From Azotobacter vinelandii CA (GTDB lineage: Bacteria; Pseudomonadota; Gammaproteobacteria; Pseudomonadales; Pseudomonadaceae): a stretch of 64,000 bases of DNA. The stretch spans positions 2,966,501 to 3,030,500 of the forward strand of contig NC_021149.1 of the NCBI RefSeq assembly GCF_000380335.1, written 5' to 3'. The position numbers and the translations under genes were made by a program. The notes beneath the pieces were generated by a model that was given only the letters and a program-made list of their open reading frames with translations, did no database searches and was not told the DNA's origin. This document shows positions 1 through 9,566 of this stretch, in pieces (position 1 is the stretch's first letter; the number at the start of each line of letters is the position of its first letter).

Positions 1-2354
1 AAGGCCGACAGCGGCACGCGCAGCCCGTCGTCGGTGATCACCTGGACCATGTCCAGCGCCTGAGGAGACTGGGCGTACTTCGGATCGATCTCCATCACCA
101 CCTTGTACTGGTTCAGATCGTTATAGATGGTGGAGATCTGCCGCTGGCTGAAGGCGTTGTTCAGCACCGCAGTGATCATGTCCATGTCCACGCCCAGGCG
201 CTTGGCGCTCTCGCGATCCACCACCAGGCGGATCTGCTGGGCACCGTCGCCCTGCTTGGCCTCGATGTCGGTGAGCTGCGGCAGGGCGGCCAGAGCCTCG
301 CGCACCTTGGGCAGCCAGACGTTGAGCAGGTCGAGATCGCTGGACAGCAGCACGAATTCGTTTTCCGAAGTGCGCCCCTGGCGTCCGCCGAACTGCAGGT
401 CCTGGTCGGCCATCAGGTACATCTGCCCGCCCGGCACCTTGGGCATGTTCTTGCGCAGGCGGTCGATCACCTGCTGGGCGGACAGACCGCGCTCGGCGAT
501 CGGCTTCAGGCGGATCATCAGCATGGCATTGCTGACCCCGCCCGAGCCGCCGCTGAAACCGGCCACGCTCTGCACCGCCGGATCGGCCAGCAGCGCCTTG
601 CGGAACTCCTCCAGCTTCGGCTGCATGACCTGGAAGGACAGTCCGTCGTCGCCGCGCACGAAGCCCGACAACTGGCCGGCATCCTGCTGCGGCATGAAGG
701 TCTTGGGCACCTCGACATAGAGGTAGACGTTCAGGGCCATGGTCGCCAGCAGGCCGACCAGCATCAGCGTCGAATGGCGCAGCGCCCAGTCCAGGCTGCG
801 CGCGTAGCCGGCCAGCACCCGCGCCTGCAGGCGGCCGGCGAAGCGTCCCAGGCGACCGGGCGCGCGGGCCTCCTGCCCGGACTTCAGCCAGCGCGCGCAG
901 AGCATCGGCGTCAGGGTCAGCGAGACCAGCAGGGAAATCAGGATGGCCACCGCCAGGGTGATGGAGAACTCACGGAACAGCCGCTCGATGATACCGCCCA
1001 TGAACAGGATGGAGAGGAACACCACCACCAGCGACAGGTTCATCGACAGCAGGGTGAAGCCCACCTCGCGCGAGCCCTTGAGCGCCGCCGCCAGCGGCTT
1101 CTCGCCCTCCTCGATGTGCCGGGCGATGTTCTCCAGCACCACGATGGCGTCGTCCACCACCAGGCCGGTGGCGATGATCAGCGCCATCAGCGACAGGTTG
1201 TTCAGGGAGAAGCCCCACAGGTACATCACCGCGAAGCTGCCGACCAGCGACACCGGCACCGCCAGCGCGGGGATCAGCGCGGCGCGCCAGTGGCCGAGGA
1301 AGGCCAGCACCACCAGGATCACCAGGGCCACGGCGATCAGCAGGGTACGCTCGGCCTCGTGCAGGGTGGCGCGGATCACCGGCGAGCGGTCCATCGCCAC
1401 TTCCAGCTCGACGCTGGCCGGGATCACCGCGCGCAGCATCGGCAGCCGGTCGCGGATCTCGGTGATGGTTTCGAGGATGTTGGCGTCGGCCTGTCGGTAG
1501 ACGATCACCAGCACCGCGTCCTCGTCGTTGTAGAAGCCGCTGTTGTAGCGGTCCTCCAGGCCGTCGTGGACCCTGGCCACATCGCTCAGGCGCACCGGCC
1601 CGTCGTTCTGGTAGCGAATCACCAGCGGCCGGTAGTCGGCGGCGCGCTCCAGTTGGTCGCTGGCCTGCACCTGCCAGTGGCGCTCGCCGTCCTCCACCGC
1701 GCCCTTGGGCCGCCGCACGTTGGCCGCGGCGATCGCCTGGCGCACCTCGTCGAGGGCGATGTTGTACTGGTCGAGCAGGCGCGGCTCCAGTTCGATCCGC
1801 ACCGCCGGCAGCGAGCTGCCGCCGACCTGAACCTGGCCCACCCCGCTCACCTGCGAAAGCTTCTGCGCCACTATGCTCGAGGCGACGTCGTAGAGCTGGC
1901 CCTTGTCGAGCACCGGCGAGGTCAGCGAGAGCACCATGATCGGCGCCTGGGAGGGATTGATCTTGCGGTAGGTGGGCATGCTGCGCATGCCGCTGGGCAA
2001 CAGGGTGCGCGCCGCGTTGATCGCCGCCTGCACCTCGCGGGCGGCGGCGTCGATATCGCGGCCGATGTCGAAGAGGATGTTGATCCGCGTGCTGCCCTGG
2101 CTGCTGCGGCTGGTCATTTCGCTGATCCCGGCGATGCCGCCGAGGGCCCGCTCCAGGGGCGTCGCCACGCTGGAAGCCATGATCTGCGGACTGGCCCCGG
2201 CCAGGCTGGCCTCCACGGTGATCGCCGGGAAGTCCATCTTCGGCAGCGGCGACACCGGCAGCAGACCGAAGCTCAGCGCGCCGACCAGCAGGATCGCCAC
2301 GCTCAGCAGCAGGGTCGCCACCGGACGCAGGATGAAGGGAGCGGAAAGGTTCAT
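1..2354 (-). CDS. muxC: RND multidrug efflux permease MuxC/MdtC (3' end outside window)
   Basis: Inner-membrane proton-driven pump subunit of the AcrB/MdtC family. In the MdtABC/MuxABC systems two different permeases form a mixed trimer, and this is the second of them by position and sequence. The protein opens [21 protein letters not shown], with TM1 at about residues 10-30. It carries the TM4 acidic pair in GLVVDDAIVVLENIARH, the proton-relay signature of RND pumps. The ATG at 2354 is chosen because a stop lies in frame at 2379-2381. Only the first ~785 codons are in the window. It is separated from muxB by 88 bp holding a pair of REP palindromes, unlike the overlapping muxA-muxB junction. 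The RND assignment is secure; the MuxC name rests on gene order and homology. Confidence 0.9.
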   Translation of the reverse strand, partial: MNLSAPFILRPVATLLLSVAILLVGALSFGLLPVSPLPKMDFPAITVEASLAGASPQIMASSVATPLERALGGIAGISEMTSRSSQGSTRINILFDIGRDIDAAAREVQAAINAARTLLPSGMRSMPTYRKINPSQAPIMVLSLTSPVLDKGQLYDVASSIVAQKLSQVSGVGQVQVGGSSLPAVRIELEPRLLDQYNIALDEVRQAIAAANVRRPKGAVEDGERHWQVQASDQLERAADYRPLVIRYQNDGPVRLSDVARVHDGLEDRYNSGFYNDEDAVLVIVYRQADANILETITEIRDRLPMLRAVIPASVELEVAMDRSPVIRATLHEAERTLLIAVALVILVVLAFLGHWRAALIPALAVPVSLVGSFAVMYLWGFSLNNLSLMALIIATGLVVDDAIVVLENIARHIEEGEKPLAAALKGSREVGFTLLSMNLSLVVVFLSILFMGGIIERLFREFSITLAVAILISLLVSLTLTPMLCARWLKSGQEARAPGRLGRFAGRLQARVLAGYARSLDWALRHSTLMLVGLLATMALNVYLYVEVPKTFMPQQDAGQLSGFVRGDDGLSFQVMQPKLEEFRKALLADPAVQSVAGFSGGSGGVSNAMLMIRLKPIAERGLSAQQVIDRLRKNMPKVPGGQMYLMADQDLQFGGRQGRTSENEFVLLSSDLDLLNVWLPKVREALAALPQLTDIEAKQGDGAQQIRLVVDRESAKRLGVDMDMITAVLNNAFSQRQISTIYNDLNQYKVVMEIDPKYAQSPQALDMVQVITDDGLRVPLSA

Positions 2355-2371
2355 GCCGGCCACCCCGTAGA

Positions 2372-2424
2372 CGCGAATTCATTCGCGGCAGGCGCGACGG
2401 GAAGCGCGGATGCATCCGCTCCCG
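2372..2424. repeat. Inverted pair of REP-like palindromes inside the mux operon
   Basis: Two 14-bp palindromes, GCGAATTCATTCGC at 2373-2386 and GCGGATGCATCCGC at 2406-2419, lie in the 88-bp muxB-muxC gap. The second is flanked by CTCC, the signature of the Pseudomonas REP (GGAGCGGATNNATCCGCGA) in reverse orientation; the first reads forward. Together they look like a BIME-type pair, which could act on mRNA stability between the two permease genes. Confidence 0.6.
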
Positions 2425-2442
2425 CATGAAACGGCTCGAATC

Positions 2443-5400
2443 TCATGCCGCCACCCCCGCCGCGCTGCGGCCCGCGAAGCGCCGCGACAGGCGGTCGAAG
2501 GCGAGGTAGATCACCGGCGTGGTGAACAGCGTCAGGAGCTGGCTGAGCAGCAGGCCGCCGACCAGCACCAGGCCCAGCGGCTGGCGCAGTTCGGCGCCCG
2601 AGCCCGAGGCGAACATCAGCGGGATGGCGCCGAACAGCGCGGCCAGGGTGGTCATCAGGATCGGCCGGAAACGCAACAGTGCCGCGCGATGGATCGCCGC
2701 CTGCGGGTCCATGCCCTGGTGACGCTCGGCCTCCAGCGCGAAGTCGATCATCATGATCGCGTTCTTCTTGACGATGCCGATCAGGAGGATGATGCCGATG
2801 ATCGCGATCAGCCCCAGGTCGTTGCCGGAAAACAGCAGCGCCAGCAGGGCGCCCACCGCGGCCGAGGGCAGCGTGGAAAGGATGGTGATCGGGTGGATGT
2901 AGCTCTCGTAGAGCACGCCGAGCACGATGTACATGGTGACCACCGCCGCGAGGATCAGCAGCAGGGTGCTCGACAGCGAGGCGCGGAAGGCCTCGGCGGC
3001 GCCCTGGAAGCGGCTCTCGATGCCGCCCGGCAGGCCGATCTCCTGCTGCACCCGCTCGATCGCCGCCACCGCCTGGCCGAGGGAGACGCCCGGCGCCAGG
3101 TTGAACGACAGGGTCACCGCCGGGAACTGGCCGATGTGGTTGATCAGCAGCGACGCCGCCCGCTCCTCGATGCGCGCCAGGGACGACAGGCGCACCTGGC
3201 CGCCCTCGGCGCTGGCCACGTGCACCTCGTCCAGCGCCGCCGGACCGAGGGTATCGGCGGCCCGGCTCTCCAGCACCACCCGGTACTGGCTGGCCTGGGT
3301 ATAGATAGTGGAGATCTGCCGCTGGCCGAAGGCGTCGTAGAGTGCATCGTCGATGTCGGCGACGGTCACGCCGAGGCGCGAGGCGGTGTCGCGGTCGATG
3401 CTCAGGTAGACCTGCAGGCTGCGGCTCTGCAGATCGCTGGCCACGTCGGTCAGCTCCGGCAGCACGCTCAGCGCCTCGACCAGCTTCGGCGTCCACTCCT
3501 CCAGCAAGGCACCGTCCGGCGACTCCAGGCTGAACTGGAACTGGGTGCGGCTGATCCGGTCCTCGATGGTCAGATCCTGCACCGGCTGGAGGAACAGTTG
3601 GATGTCCGGCACCGCGGCCAGTCGCGGGCGCAGCCGCTCGATCACCTGGCTGGCGGTGACCTCGCGCTCGGCATGCGGCTTGAGGTTGATCAGCAGGCGC
3701 CCGCTGTTCAGGGTGACGTTGTCGCCGTCCACGCCGATGTAGGAAGACAGGCTGGCCACCGCCGGGTCCTGCAGGATGACCTCGGCCAGGCGCTGCTGGC
3801 GTTCGCTCATGGCGCGGAAGGAAATGCTCTGCGGCGCCTCGGAAATGCCCTGGATCACCCCGGTGTCCTGGACCGGGAAGAAGCCCTTGGGCACCGCCAG
3901 GTAGAGCACCACGGTGAGGCCTAGAGTAGCCACGGCGATCAGCAGGGTCAGCACCTGGTGGCGCAGCACCCAATGCAGGGCGGCGTCGTAGCGGGCGATC
4001 AAAACCTCGATCCAGACGCCGCTGGCGCGGTAGAAACGGCCCTGATGCTCCGGCGGTCCTTCCTGCTTGAGGAACAACGCGCACATCATCGGTGTCAGGG
4101 TCAACGAGACCAGCAGGGAAATCAGGATCGACACCGAGAGGGTGATGGCGAATTCGCGGAACAGCCGGCCGACCACATCGGCCATGAACAACAATGGGAT
4201 CAGCACGGCGATCAGCGAGAAGGTCAGCGAGATCAGCGTGAAGCCGATCTGCTGCGCCCCCTTGAGCGCGGCCTCCAGCGGCGTCGCGCCTTCTTCCAGG
4301 TGGCGGGCGATGTTCTCCAGCATGACAATGGCGTCGTCCACCACGAAACCGGCGGCCACTGTCAGCGCCATCAGCGTCAGGTTGTTGATCGAGAAGCCGG
4401 CCAGGTACATGACCCCGAAGGTGCCGATCAAGGACAAGGGGACGGCGATCGAGGGGATCACCGTGGCCGACAGCCGGCGCAGGAAGACGAAGGTCACCAG
4501 CACCACCAGCCCCACCGCCAGCAGCAGCTCGAACTGCACGTCGCGCACCGCGGCGCGGATGGTCTGGGTGCGGTCGGTGAGGGGAATCACCTCGAGGCTG
4601 GCCGGCAGGGTCGCGGTGATCTGCGGCAGCAGCGCCTGGACACGCTCGACCACTTCGATGACGTTGGCCCCCGGCTGGCGCTGGATGTTCACCAGCACCG
4701 CCGCGTTGCGGTTGGCCCAGGCGGCCAGGCGCTCGTTCTCGGCGCCGTCGGCGATCTGCGCCACATCCTTCAGGCGCAGGGTGGCGCCGTTCAGGTGGGC
4801 GAGGATCAGGTTGCGGTATTCGTCGGCGGACTTGAGCTGGTCGTTGGCGTCGAGCTGGGACACCCGGGTCGGACCGTCGAAGTTACCCTTGGGCTGGTTG
4901 ACGTTGGAGGCGGTGATCAACGAGCGCACGTCGGACAGGTTCAGGCCGTAGTTGGCCAGCGCCTGCGGATCGACCTTGATGCGCACCGCCGGGCGCTGGC
5001 CGCCGGCCAGGCTGACCATGCCGACCCCGCTGATCTGCGCCAGCTTCTGCGCCATGCGGGTATCGACCAGATCGTTGATCTCCGGCAGCGGCATGGTCGC
5101 CGAGGTGACCGCCAGGGTCATCACCGGTGTGTCGGCCGGATTGACCTTGTTGTATACCGGCGGCGTCGGCAGGTCGTCGGGCAACAGATTGCTGGCCGCG
5201 TTGATCGCCGCCTGCACCGACTGCTCGGCGACCTCCAGGTTCACGTCCAGGCTGAAGCGCAAGGTGATCACCGAGGCGCCGCCGGAACTGGTCGAGGTCA
5301 TCTGATTCAGGCCCGGCATCTGGCCGAACTGGCGCTCCAGCGGGGCGGTCACCGCGCTGGTCATCACTTCCGGACTGGCGCCGGGATAGAGCGTCAGCAC

Positions 5401-5538
5401 GCGGATGGTCGGATAGTCCACCTCGGGCAGCGCGGAAACCGGCAGCAGGCGGTAGGCGATCAGCCCGCAGAGGAAGATCGCCACCATGATCAGCGTCGTG
5501 GCGACCGGGCGGAGAATGAAGGGGCGCGAAATATTCAT
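2443..5538 (-). CDS. muxB: RND multidrug efflux permease MuxB/MdtB
   Basis: First of the two RND permeases of the tripartite pump, 1031 aa, the full family length. TM1 is at about residues 12-30, and the TM4 motif [19 protein letters not shown] lies near residue 400. The C-terminal half repeats the fold with further membrane segments. It works with the adaptor MuxA and a TolC-family outer-membrane protein (OpmB in P. aeruginosa) that is not visible here and may lie beyond muxC. The ATG at 5538 overlaps the muxA stop by four bases (ATGA), so translation is probably coupled. Substrates cannot be read from the sequence; E. coli MdtABC exports novobiocin and bile salts. Confidence 0.92.
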   Translation of the reverse strand: MNISRPFILRPVATTLIMVAIFLCGLIAYRLLPVSALPEVDYPTIRVLTLYPGASPEVMTSAVTAPLERQFGQMPGLNQMTSTSSGGASVITLRFSLDVNLEVAEQSVQAAINAASNLLPDDLPTPPVYNKVNPADTPVMTLAVTSATMPLPEINDLVDTRMAQKLAQISGVGMVSLAGGQRPAVRIKVDPQALANYGLNLSDVRSLITASNVNQPKGNFDGPTRVSQLDANDQLKSADEYRNLILAHLNGATLRLKDVAQIADGAENERLAAWANRNAAVLVNIQRQPGANVIEVVERVQALLPQITATLPASLEVIPLTDRTQTIRAAVRDVQFELLLAVGLVVLVTFVFLRRLSATVIPSIAVPLSLIGTFGVMYLAGFSINNLTLMALTVAAGFVVDDAIVMLENIARHLEEGATPLEAALKGAQQIGFTLISLTFSLIAVLIPLLFMADVVGRLFREFAITLSVSILISLLVSLTLTPMMCALFLKQEGPPEHQGRFYRASGVWIEVLIARYDAALHWVLRHQVLTLLIAVATLGLTVVLYLAVPKGFFPVQDTGVIQGISEAPQSISFRAMSERQQRLAEVILQDPAVASLSSYIGVDGDNVTLNSGRLLINLKPHAEREVTASQVIERLRPRLAAVPDIQLFLQPVQDLTIEDRISRTQFQFSLESPDGALLEEWTPKLVEALSVLPELTDVASDLQSRSLQVYLSIDRDTASRLGVTVADIDDALYDAFGQRQISTIYTQASQYRVVLESRAADTLGPAALDEVHVASAEGGQVRLSSLARIEERAASLLINHIGQFPAVTLSFNLAPGVSLGQAVAAIERVQQEIGLPGGIESRFQGAAEAFRASLSSTLLLILAAVVTMYIVLGVLYESYIHPITILSTLPSAAVGALLALLFSGNDLGLIAIIGIILLIGIVKKNAIMMIDFALEAERHQGMDPQAAIHRAALLRFRPILMTTLAALFGAIPLMFASGSGAELRQPLGLVLVGGLLLSQLLTLFTTPVIYLAFDRLSRRFAGRSAAGVAA

Positions 5539-6860
5539 GCGTCAGGCTTCGCTACCTGGCGCCGGCCGGCCGGCGCGGCTCCGGACGCCTCGCCGACGGC
5601 AGGGCGGTTGTCGTCGATCACTTCGACCCTGGCACCGTCGCGCAGGCGATCGGTGCCCTCCAGCACCAGCCGCTCGCCGGCGCTCAGCCCCTGCTCGATC
5701 AGCGTCGTGGTGCCGTCGCCGGGACCGGCCGTCACGTAGCGCAACTGCACCTTGCTGTCGTCGCCGACCACGTAGACGAAGGTGCCTTTGGAGCCGAACT
5801 GCAGCGCCGCCGCCGGCACCAGCATGGACTGCTCGCGGGTGGTCACGCGCAGCCGGACGTTGACGAACTGGTTGGGAAACAGGCGCTGCTCGGCGTTCTC
5901 GAAGCGCGCCTTGAGGCGCACGGTGCCGGTGGTCAGGTCGATCTGGTTGTCCAGGCTCTCCAGTTCGCCCACCGCCAGGCGGTTGCGCTCGCTGCGGTCC
6001 CAGGCCTCCACGGCCAGGTGCTGGTCGGCCTGCACCTGCTCGAGGACCTGCGGCAGCTCGCCCTCGGGCAAAGTGAAGCTGACCGAGATCGGCAGGGTCT
6101 GGGTGATGGTCACCAGCGGCGTGGTGTCGCCGCTGGTGACCAGGTTGCCGACGTCCACCTGGCGCAGACCGAGACGCCCGGCGATGGGCGAGCGCACCTG
6201 GGTGTACTCCAGGTTGACCTTGGCCTCCTCGACCGCCGCCAGGTTGGAACGGACCGTGCCCTGGTACTGGGCGACCAGCGCTTCCTGGGTGTCGAGAGTC
6301 TGCTTGGCGACGGAGTCCTCGGCGTACAGGGTCTTGTAGCGGGCCAGATCGATCTCGGCGTTGCGCAGTTGCGCACGGTTCTGCTGCAGGGTGCCCTCGG
6401 CCTGCTTCAGCGCCGCCTGGTAAAGGCGTGGGTCGATCACCGCCAGCAGGTCGCCGGCCTTGACCTGCTGGCCCTCGCGGAACAGCACCTTGATCAGTTC
6501 GCCGTCGACCCGCGAACGCACGTTCACCGTGTTGTAGGCGGTGACCGTACCGAGCGCCTTGAGGTCGACCGGGAAGTCGCCCAGGCGCACCTCGCCGACG
6601 CGCACCGGCACCGACCCGCCGAAGGGGCTGCCCGCGCCCGCCGGACCGCCGGGAGCTCCCGGCCTGCCAGGCCTGCGCCCCATCGCCGGAGCCCCCGCCT
6701 CGGGTCCGCCTGCCGCCGGAGAGGACTGGGTCCAGAGAGCGGACAAGGCCGGCCACTGCCACCAGGCGACGGAAGCACCGACGGCGAGCAACGCCAGCGT
6801 CCAGTACAACCAGCGGCGGCGATAAGCAGGAGGAGAAGGATTCAGGTTCGGCTCGGACAT
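5535..6860 (-). CDS. muxA: RND efflux periplasmic adaptor MuxA/MdtA
   Basis: Membrane-fusion protein of the pump, about 441 aa. The N-terminus has one hydrophobic anchor (about residues 16-34), then a Gly/Pro/Ala-rich linker. HlyD-type lipoyl/barrel-sandwich and hairpin domains follow, visible as [20 protein letters not shown] and [16 protein letters not shown]. It links the permeases to the outer-membrane channel. The ATG at 6860 (MSEPNLNPS) is preferred over an in-frame TTG at 6869. As first gene of the operon it should hold the promoter in the AT-richer stretch at 6880-6950, but no convincing -35/-10 pair was identified. Confidence 0.9.
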   Translation of the reverse strand: MSEPNLNPSPPAYRRRWLYWTLALLAVGASVAWWQWPALSALWTQSSPAAGGPEAGAPAMGRRPGRPGAPGGPAGAGSPFGGSVPVRVGEVRLGDFPVDLKALGTVTAYNTVNVRSRVDGELIKVLFREGQQVKAGDLLAVIDPRLYQAALKQAEGTLQQNRAQLRNAEIDLARYKTLYAEDSVAKQTLDTQEALVAQYQGTVRSNLAAVEEAKVNLEYTQVRSPIAGRLGLRQVDVGNLVTSGDTTPLVTITQTLPISVSFTLPEGELPQVLEQVQADQHLAVEAWDRSERNRLAVGELESLDNQIDLTTGTVRLKARFENAEQRLFPNQFVNVRLRVTTREQSMLVPAAALQFGSKGTFVYVVGDDSKVQLRYVTAGPGDGTTTLIEQGLSAGERLVLEGTDRLRDGARVEVIDDNRPAVGEASGAAPAGRRQVAKPDA

Positions 6861-7154
6861 GACGGACAACCACTATCAAGGGAGGCTGAACGATAAGTAG
6901 TCACCCCGGTCAAGCAAAGGGTTTTTACGGCTCTTTTACATTGTTTCGCGTCGTCCTCCGCTGACGGCGGCCGGCCTGGGACAGAAGGTCGCAGGCCCGC
7001 ATGGCGCCTGCCCCCGCGCCGCGCGGCGCATTCCTTCGCCCACGAGGAAGCAAAATGACACAATTGCCGAAAACCCGTCCGATATCGCCCCCTGCCGCCG
7101 CCGGATAGGATGCCTTCGAACGAGCGCTTCGCCACATACACAGAACTGACATTC
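6861..7154. other. Divergent intergenic region muxA / 7155 gene
   Basis: About 290 bp between divergent genes. It is locally AT-richer at 6880-6960 and GC-rich after that. It probably contains both promoters, but no operator palindrome or clear promoter hexamers stand out by eye. Confidence 0.4.
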
Positions 7155-8042
7155 ATGCCCAATCGTTTCCTCGTGATACCCAGGTGCGGAACCCGCCTGA
7201 CGCGACCCGCCACGTTACTTCTGGCGGCGATCCCGACACTCCTGCTCGTGCTGCTCGGCTTCATGGCCTGGCAGCATTTCTATCCAGTCAGTGCGGCCGC
7301 CCGCTGGGAATACGAAATCGCCCACTCGCAAGTTACCCGGGCCAGCGCCCTGCTCCAGGACGGGCAAGGCAATCTGCTGGCGGCCGAGGAGCTCAAGGAC
7401 GGCCAGGGCAGAATCCTGAAGATCGACGTCGCGGGCAAACGCGAGGTACTGGTTTCCGGCCTGCACAAACCCGACGGGCTGGTGCATTTCCAGGGAGGAA
7501 TCGCCTACAGCCAGGAAGGTGGGACCCATCCGGTCAACTGGCTGTTCCAGGGCCGGGTCCACGCCCTGTTCGAGGGTACCAACGTGCAAGGGCTCGAAGC
7601 CGACGGCCACTACCTGTACGCCATCGAGGACCGCAAGCAGGATGGCCGGCTCCTTCGATACGACGCCAGCACGGGGGAAACCAGGGTCCTGCGCAGCGAC
7701 CTCGAAGAGGCCGAATCCATCGCCATCTGTCCGGACGGCAGCAAGTTCTACACGGAAAAGGCCAAGGGAATCGTCAGACGACTTTCCGACGACGGCGCCG
7801 ACCCCATCCATCTCGAACGGCTGAACGAGCCCAGCTTCCTGAGATGCGACGCACGCGGACTCTGGATCAGCGAGGACGCCACCCATCGGGCCCGACTGCT
7901 CCTGCTGAATCCGCAAGGCCGGCTGGAAACCGTGCTCACCCATCTGCGGGCTCCCCAGGTCCTCCTGCCGACCGGCACGGACACCTATCTCCTGGCGGAA
8001 GGCGGACGCGACCGCATTCTGGAGATTCGCCGCAGCGAGTGA
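7155..8042 (+). CDS. Membrane-anchored beta-propeller-like (SMP-30/lactonase-like) protein
   Basis: A 295-aa protein with an N-terminal basic stretch and one transmembrane segment (about residues 20-40, LLLAAIPTLLLVLLGFMAW). A periplasmic domain follows with repeated strand-turn patterns such as GKREVLVSGLHKPDGLV and LEEAESIAICPDGSKFYTEK, which resemble SMP-30/strictosidine-synthase-type propellers. Catalytic residues could not be assigned, so no enzyme activity is claimed. The ATG at 7155 is preferred because it puts basic residues directly before the anchor; an in-frame ATG at 7110 would add 15 residues but has poor ribosome-site spacing. It converges on the symporter gene with a 7-bp gap. 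Confidence 0.6.
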   Translation: MPNRFLVIPRCGTRLTRPATLLLAAIPTLLLVLLGFMAWQHFYPVSAAARWEYEIAHSQVTRASALLQDGQGNLLAAEELKDGQGRILKIDVAGKREVLVSGLHKPDGLVHFQGGIAYSQEGGTHPVNWLFQGRVHALFEGTNVQGLEADGHYLYAIEDRKQDGRLLRYDASTGETRVLRSDLEEAESIAICPDGSKFYTEKAKGIVRRLSDDGADPIHLERLNEPSFLRCDARGLWISEDATHRARLLLLNPQGRLETVLTHLRAPQVLLPTGTDTYLLAEGGRDRILEIRRSE

Positions 8043-8049
8043 CGCCGGC

Positions 8050-9393
8050 TCATCGCCCGGCGAAGTATTCCCGGGTCAGTCCGAGCACTACCGGACTCAA
8101 CAGCAGCAACGCGATCAGGTTGGGGATCGCCATCAGGCCGTTGAGGGTGTCGGCCACCAGCCAGGCGAAATCCAGTTGGGCGATGGCGCCGAAGGGAATC
8201 GCCGCGACCCAGACCACCCGGAACGGCAGGATCGCCCGGGTGCCGCAGAGGAACTCCCAGCATTTCTCGCCGTAGAAACTCCAGCCGAGCACCGTAGTGT
8301 AGGCGAAAACCACCAGGGCCAGACTGAGCAGCGCCGCACCGAAGCCCGGCATCGCCGACTCGAAGGCCGCCGCGGAGAGCGCCGCACCGCTCTTGCCGCC
8401 GGTCCAGACACCGGAGCTGAGGATCGCCAGGCCGGTCATGCTGCAGACCACGATGGTATCGATGAAGGTGCCGAGCATGCCGATCAGCCCCGAGCGCACC
8501 GAACTGGTGGTGGTGCCGGCGGCCTGGGCGATGCCGGCGGTACCCAGCCCGGCCTCGTTGGAGAAGATGCCGCGAGCCACGCCGTAGCGGATCGCCGCCA
8601 TCACCGCCGCGCCGGCGAAGCCGCCGCTGGCCGCCGCCGGGCTGAAGGCATGCCCGAAGATCAAAGCGAAGGTGGCCGGAATCGCCTCGGCGTTCGCCAC
8701 CAGCACCACCAGGGCGGCGATCACGTAGGCCAGGCACATGAAGGGCACCAGGGCCTCGGCCACCTTGCCGATGCGCCTGATGCCGCCGAGGATCACCAGC
8801 GCGGTGACCAGCATGGTCGCCAGGCCGGTGCTCCACATCGGCACGCCGAAGCTGTCCTCCAGGGCGTGGGCCATGCTGTTGACCTGCACCATGTTGCCGA
8901 TGCCGAAGCCGGCCAGCCCGCCGAACAGGGCGAAGGCGCCGCCCAGCCAGGCCCACTTCGGCCCCAGGCCGTTCCTGATGGCGAACATCGGACCGCCGAC
9001 GTGCTCGCCACGCTCGTCGCGCTCGCGGTAGTGCACGGCCAACACCACCTCGCAGTACTTGGTGGCCATGCCGACCAGCGCGGTGCACCACATCCAGAAC
9101 AGCGCACCGGGGCCGCCGAGGAAGATCGCGGTGGCCACCCCGGCGATGTTACCGGTGCCGACGGTGGCCGCCAGACAGGTCATCAGTGCCTGGAACGGGC
9201 TGATCTCGCCGGTGGCGCCCGCTCCCGCGACCCGCCCCTGCCAGAGCAGGGCGAAGCCGGTCGCCAGCCGCCGCCAGGGCATGAAACCGAGCCTCAGCAG
9301 CAGGAACAGACCGGTGCCGAGGATCAGCACCAGCATCGGCGGCCCCCAGACGATGCCGTTGAGTGCGTCGACCAGCGTGTGGATGGACTCCAT
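8050..9393 (-). CDS. Sodium:alanine/glycine symporter (AGCS family)
   Basis: A 447-aa polytopic inner-membrane transporter. AGCS-family signatures include GATGEISPFQALMTCLAATVG near residue 80 and the FSNEAGLGTAGIAQAAG loop in the second half. Members import alanine, glycine or related small amino acids with Na+. The ATG at 9393 is preceded by AAGGAG at good spacing; upstream in-frame residues are discarded. It stands alone, convergent with the propeller-like gene and downstream of tamB on the same strand after about 170 bp. Exact substrate is unknown. Confidence 0.88.
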   Translation of the reverse strand: MESIHTLVDALNGIVWGPPMLVLILGTGLFLLLRLGFMPWRRLATGFALLWQGRVAGAGATGEISPFQALMTCLAATVGTGNIAGVATAIFLGGPGALFWMWCTALVGMATKYCEVVLAVHYRERDERGEHVGGPMFAIRNGLGPKWAWLGGAFALFGGLAGFGIGNMVQVNSMAHALEDSFGVPMWSTGLATMLVTALVILGGIRRIGKVAEALVPFMCLAYVIAALVVLVANAEAIPATFALIFGHAFSPAAASGGFAGAAVMAAIRYGVARGIFSNEAGLGTAGIAQAAGTTTSSVRSGLIGMLGTFIDTIVVCSMTGLAILSSGVWTGGKSGAALSAAAFESAMPGFGAALLSLALVVFAYTTVLGWSFYGEKCWEFLCGTRAILPFRVVWVAAIPFGAIAQLDFAWLVADTLNGLMAIPNLIALLLLSPVVLGLTREYFAGR

Positions 9394-9566
9394 CGAAAGG
9401 CTCCTTGGTTGTTGTGCGGCGGAACGGGCCGACCATGGAAGCACGAAGCGGACCGGCACGCACGATACCGGCCCGCGATTCAGAGCAATTGCCTGAAGCG
9501 CCAGTCCGACTCCGCCCCTCGCGCCGCTTCATGCGATTGCTCCGGTCCGCTCCCGAGCCAAAGGGA

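Noticed and set aside
774..2429. 551-aa + strand frame opposite muxC, and similar long frames opposite muxB (3958-5739) and tamB (10167-13496)
   Set aside because: They are rich in Gln/Arg/Gly/His with no motifs and mirror the GC3 bias of strongly supported genes on the other strand.
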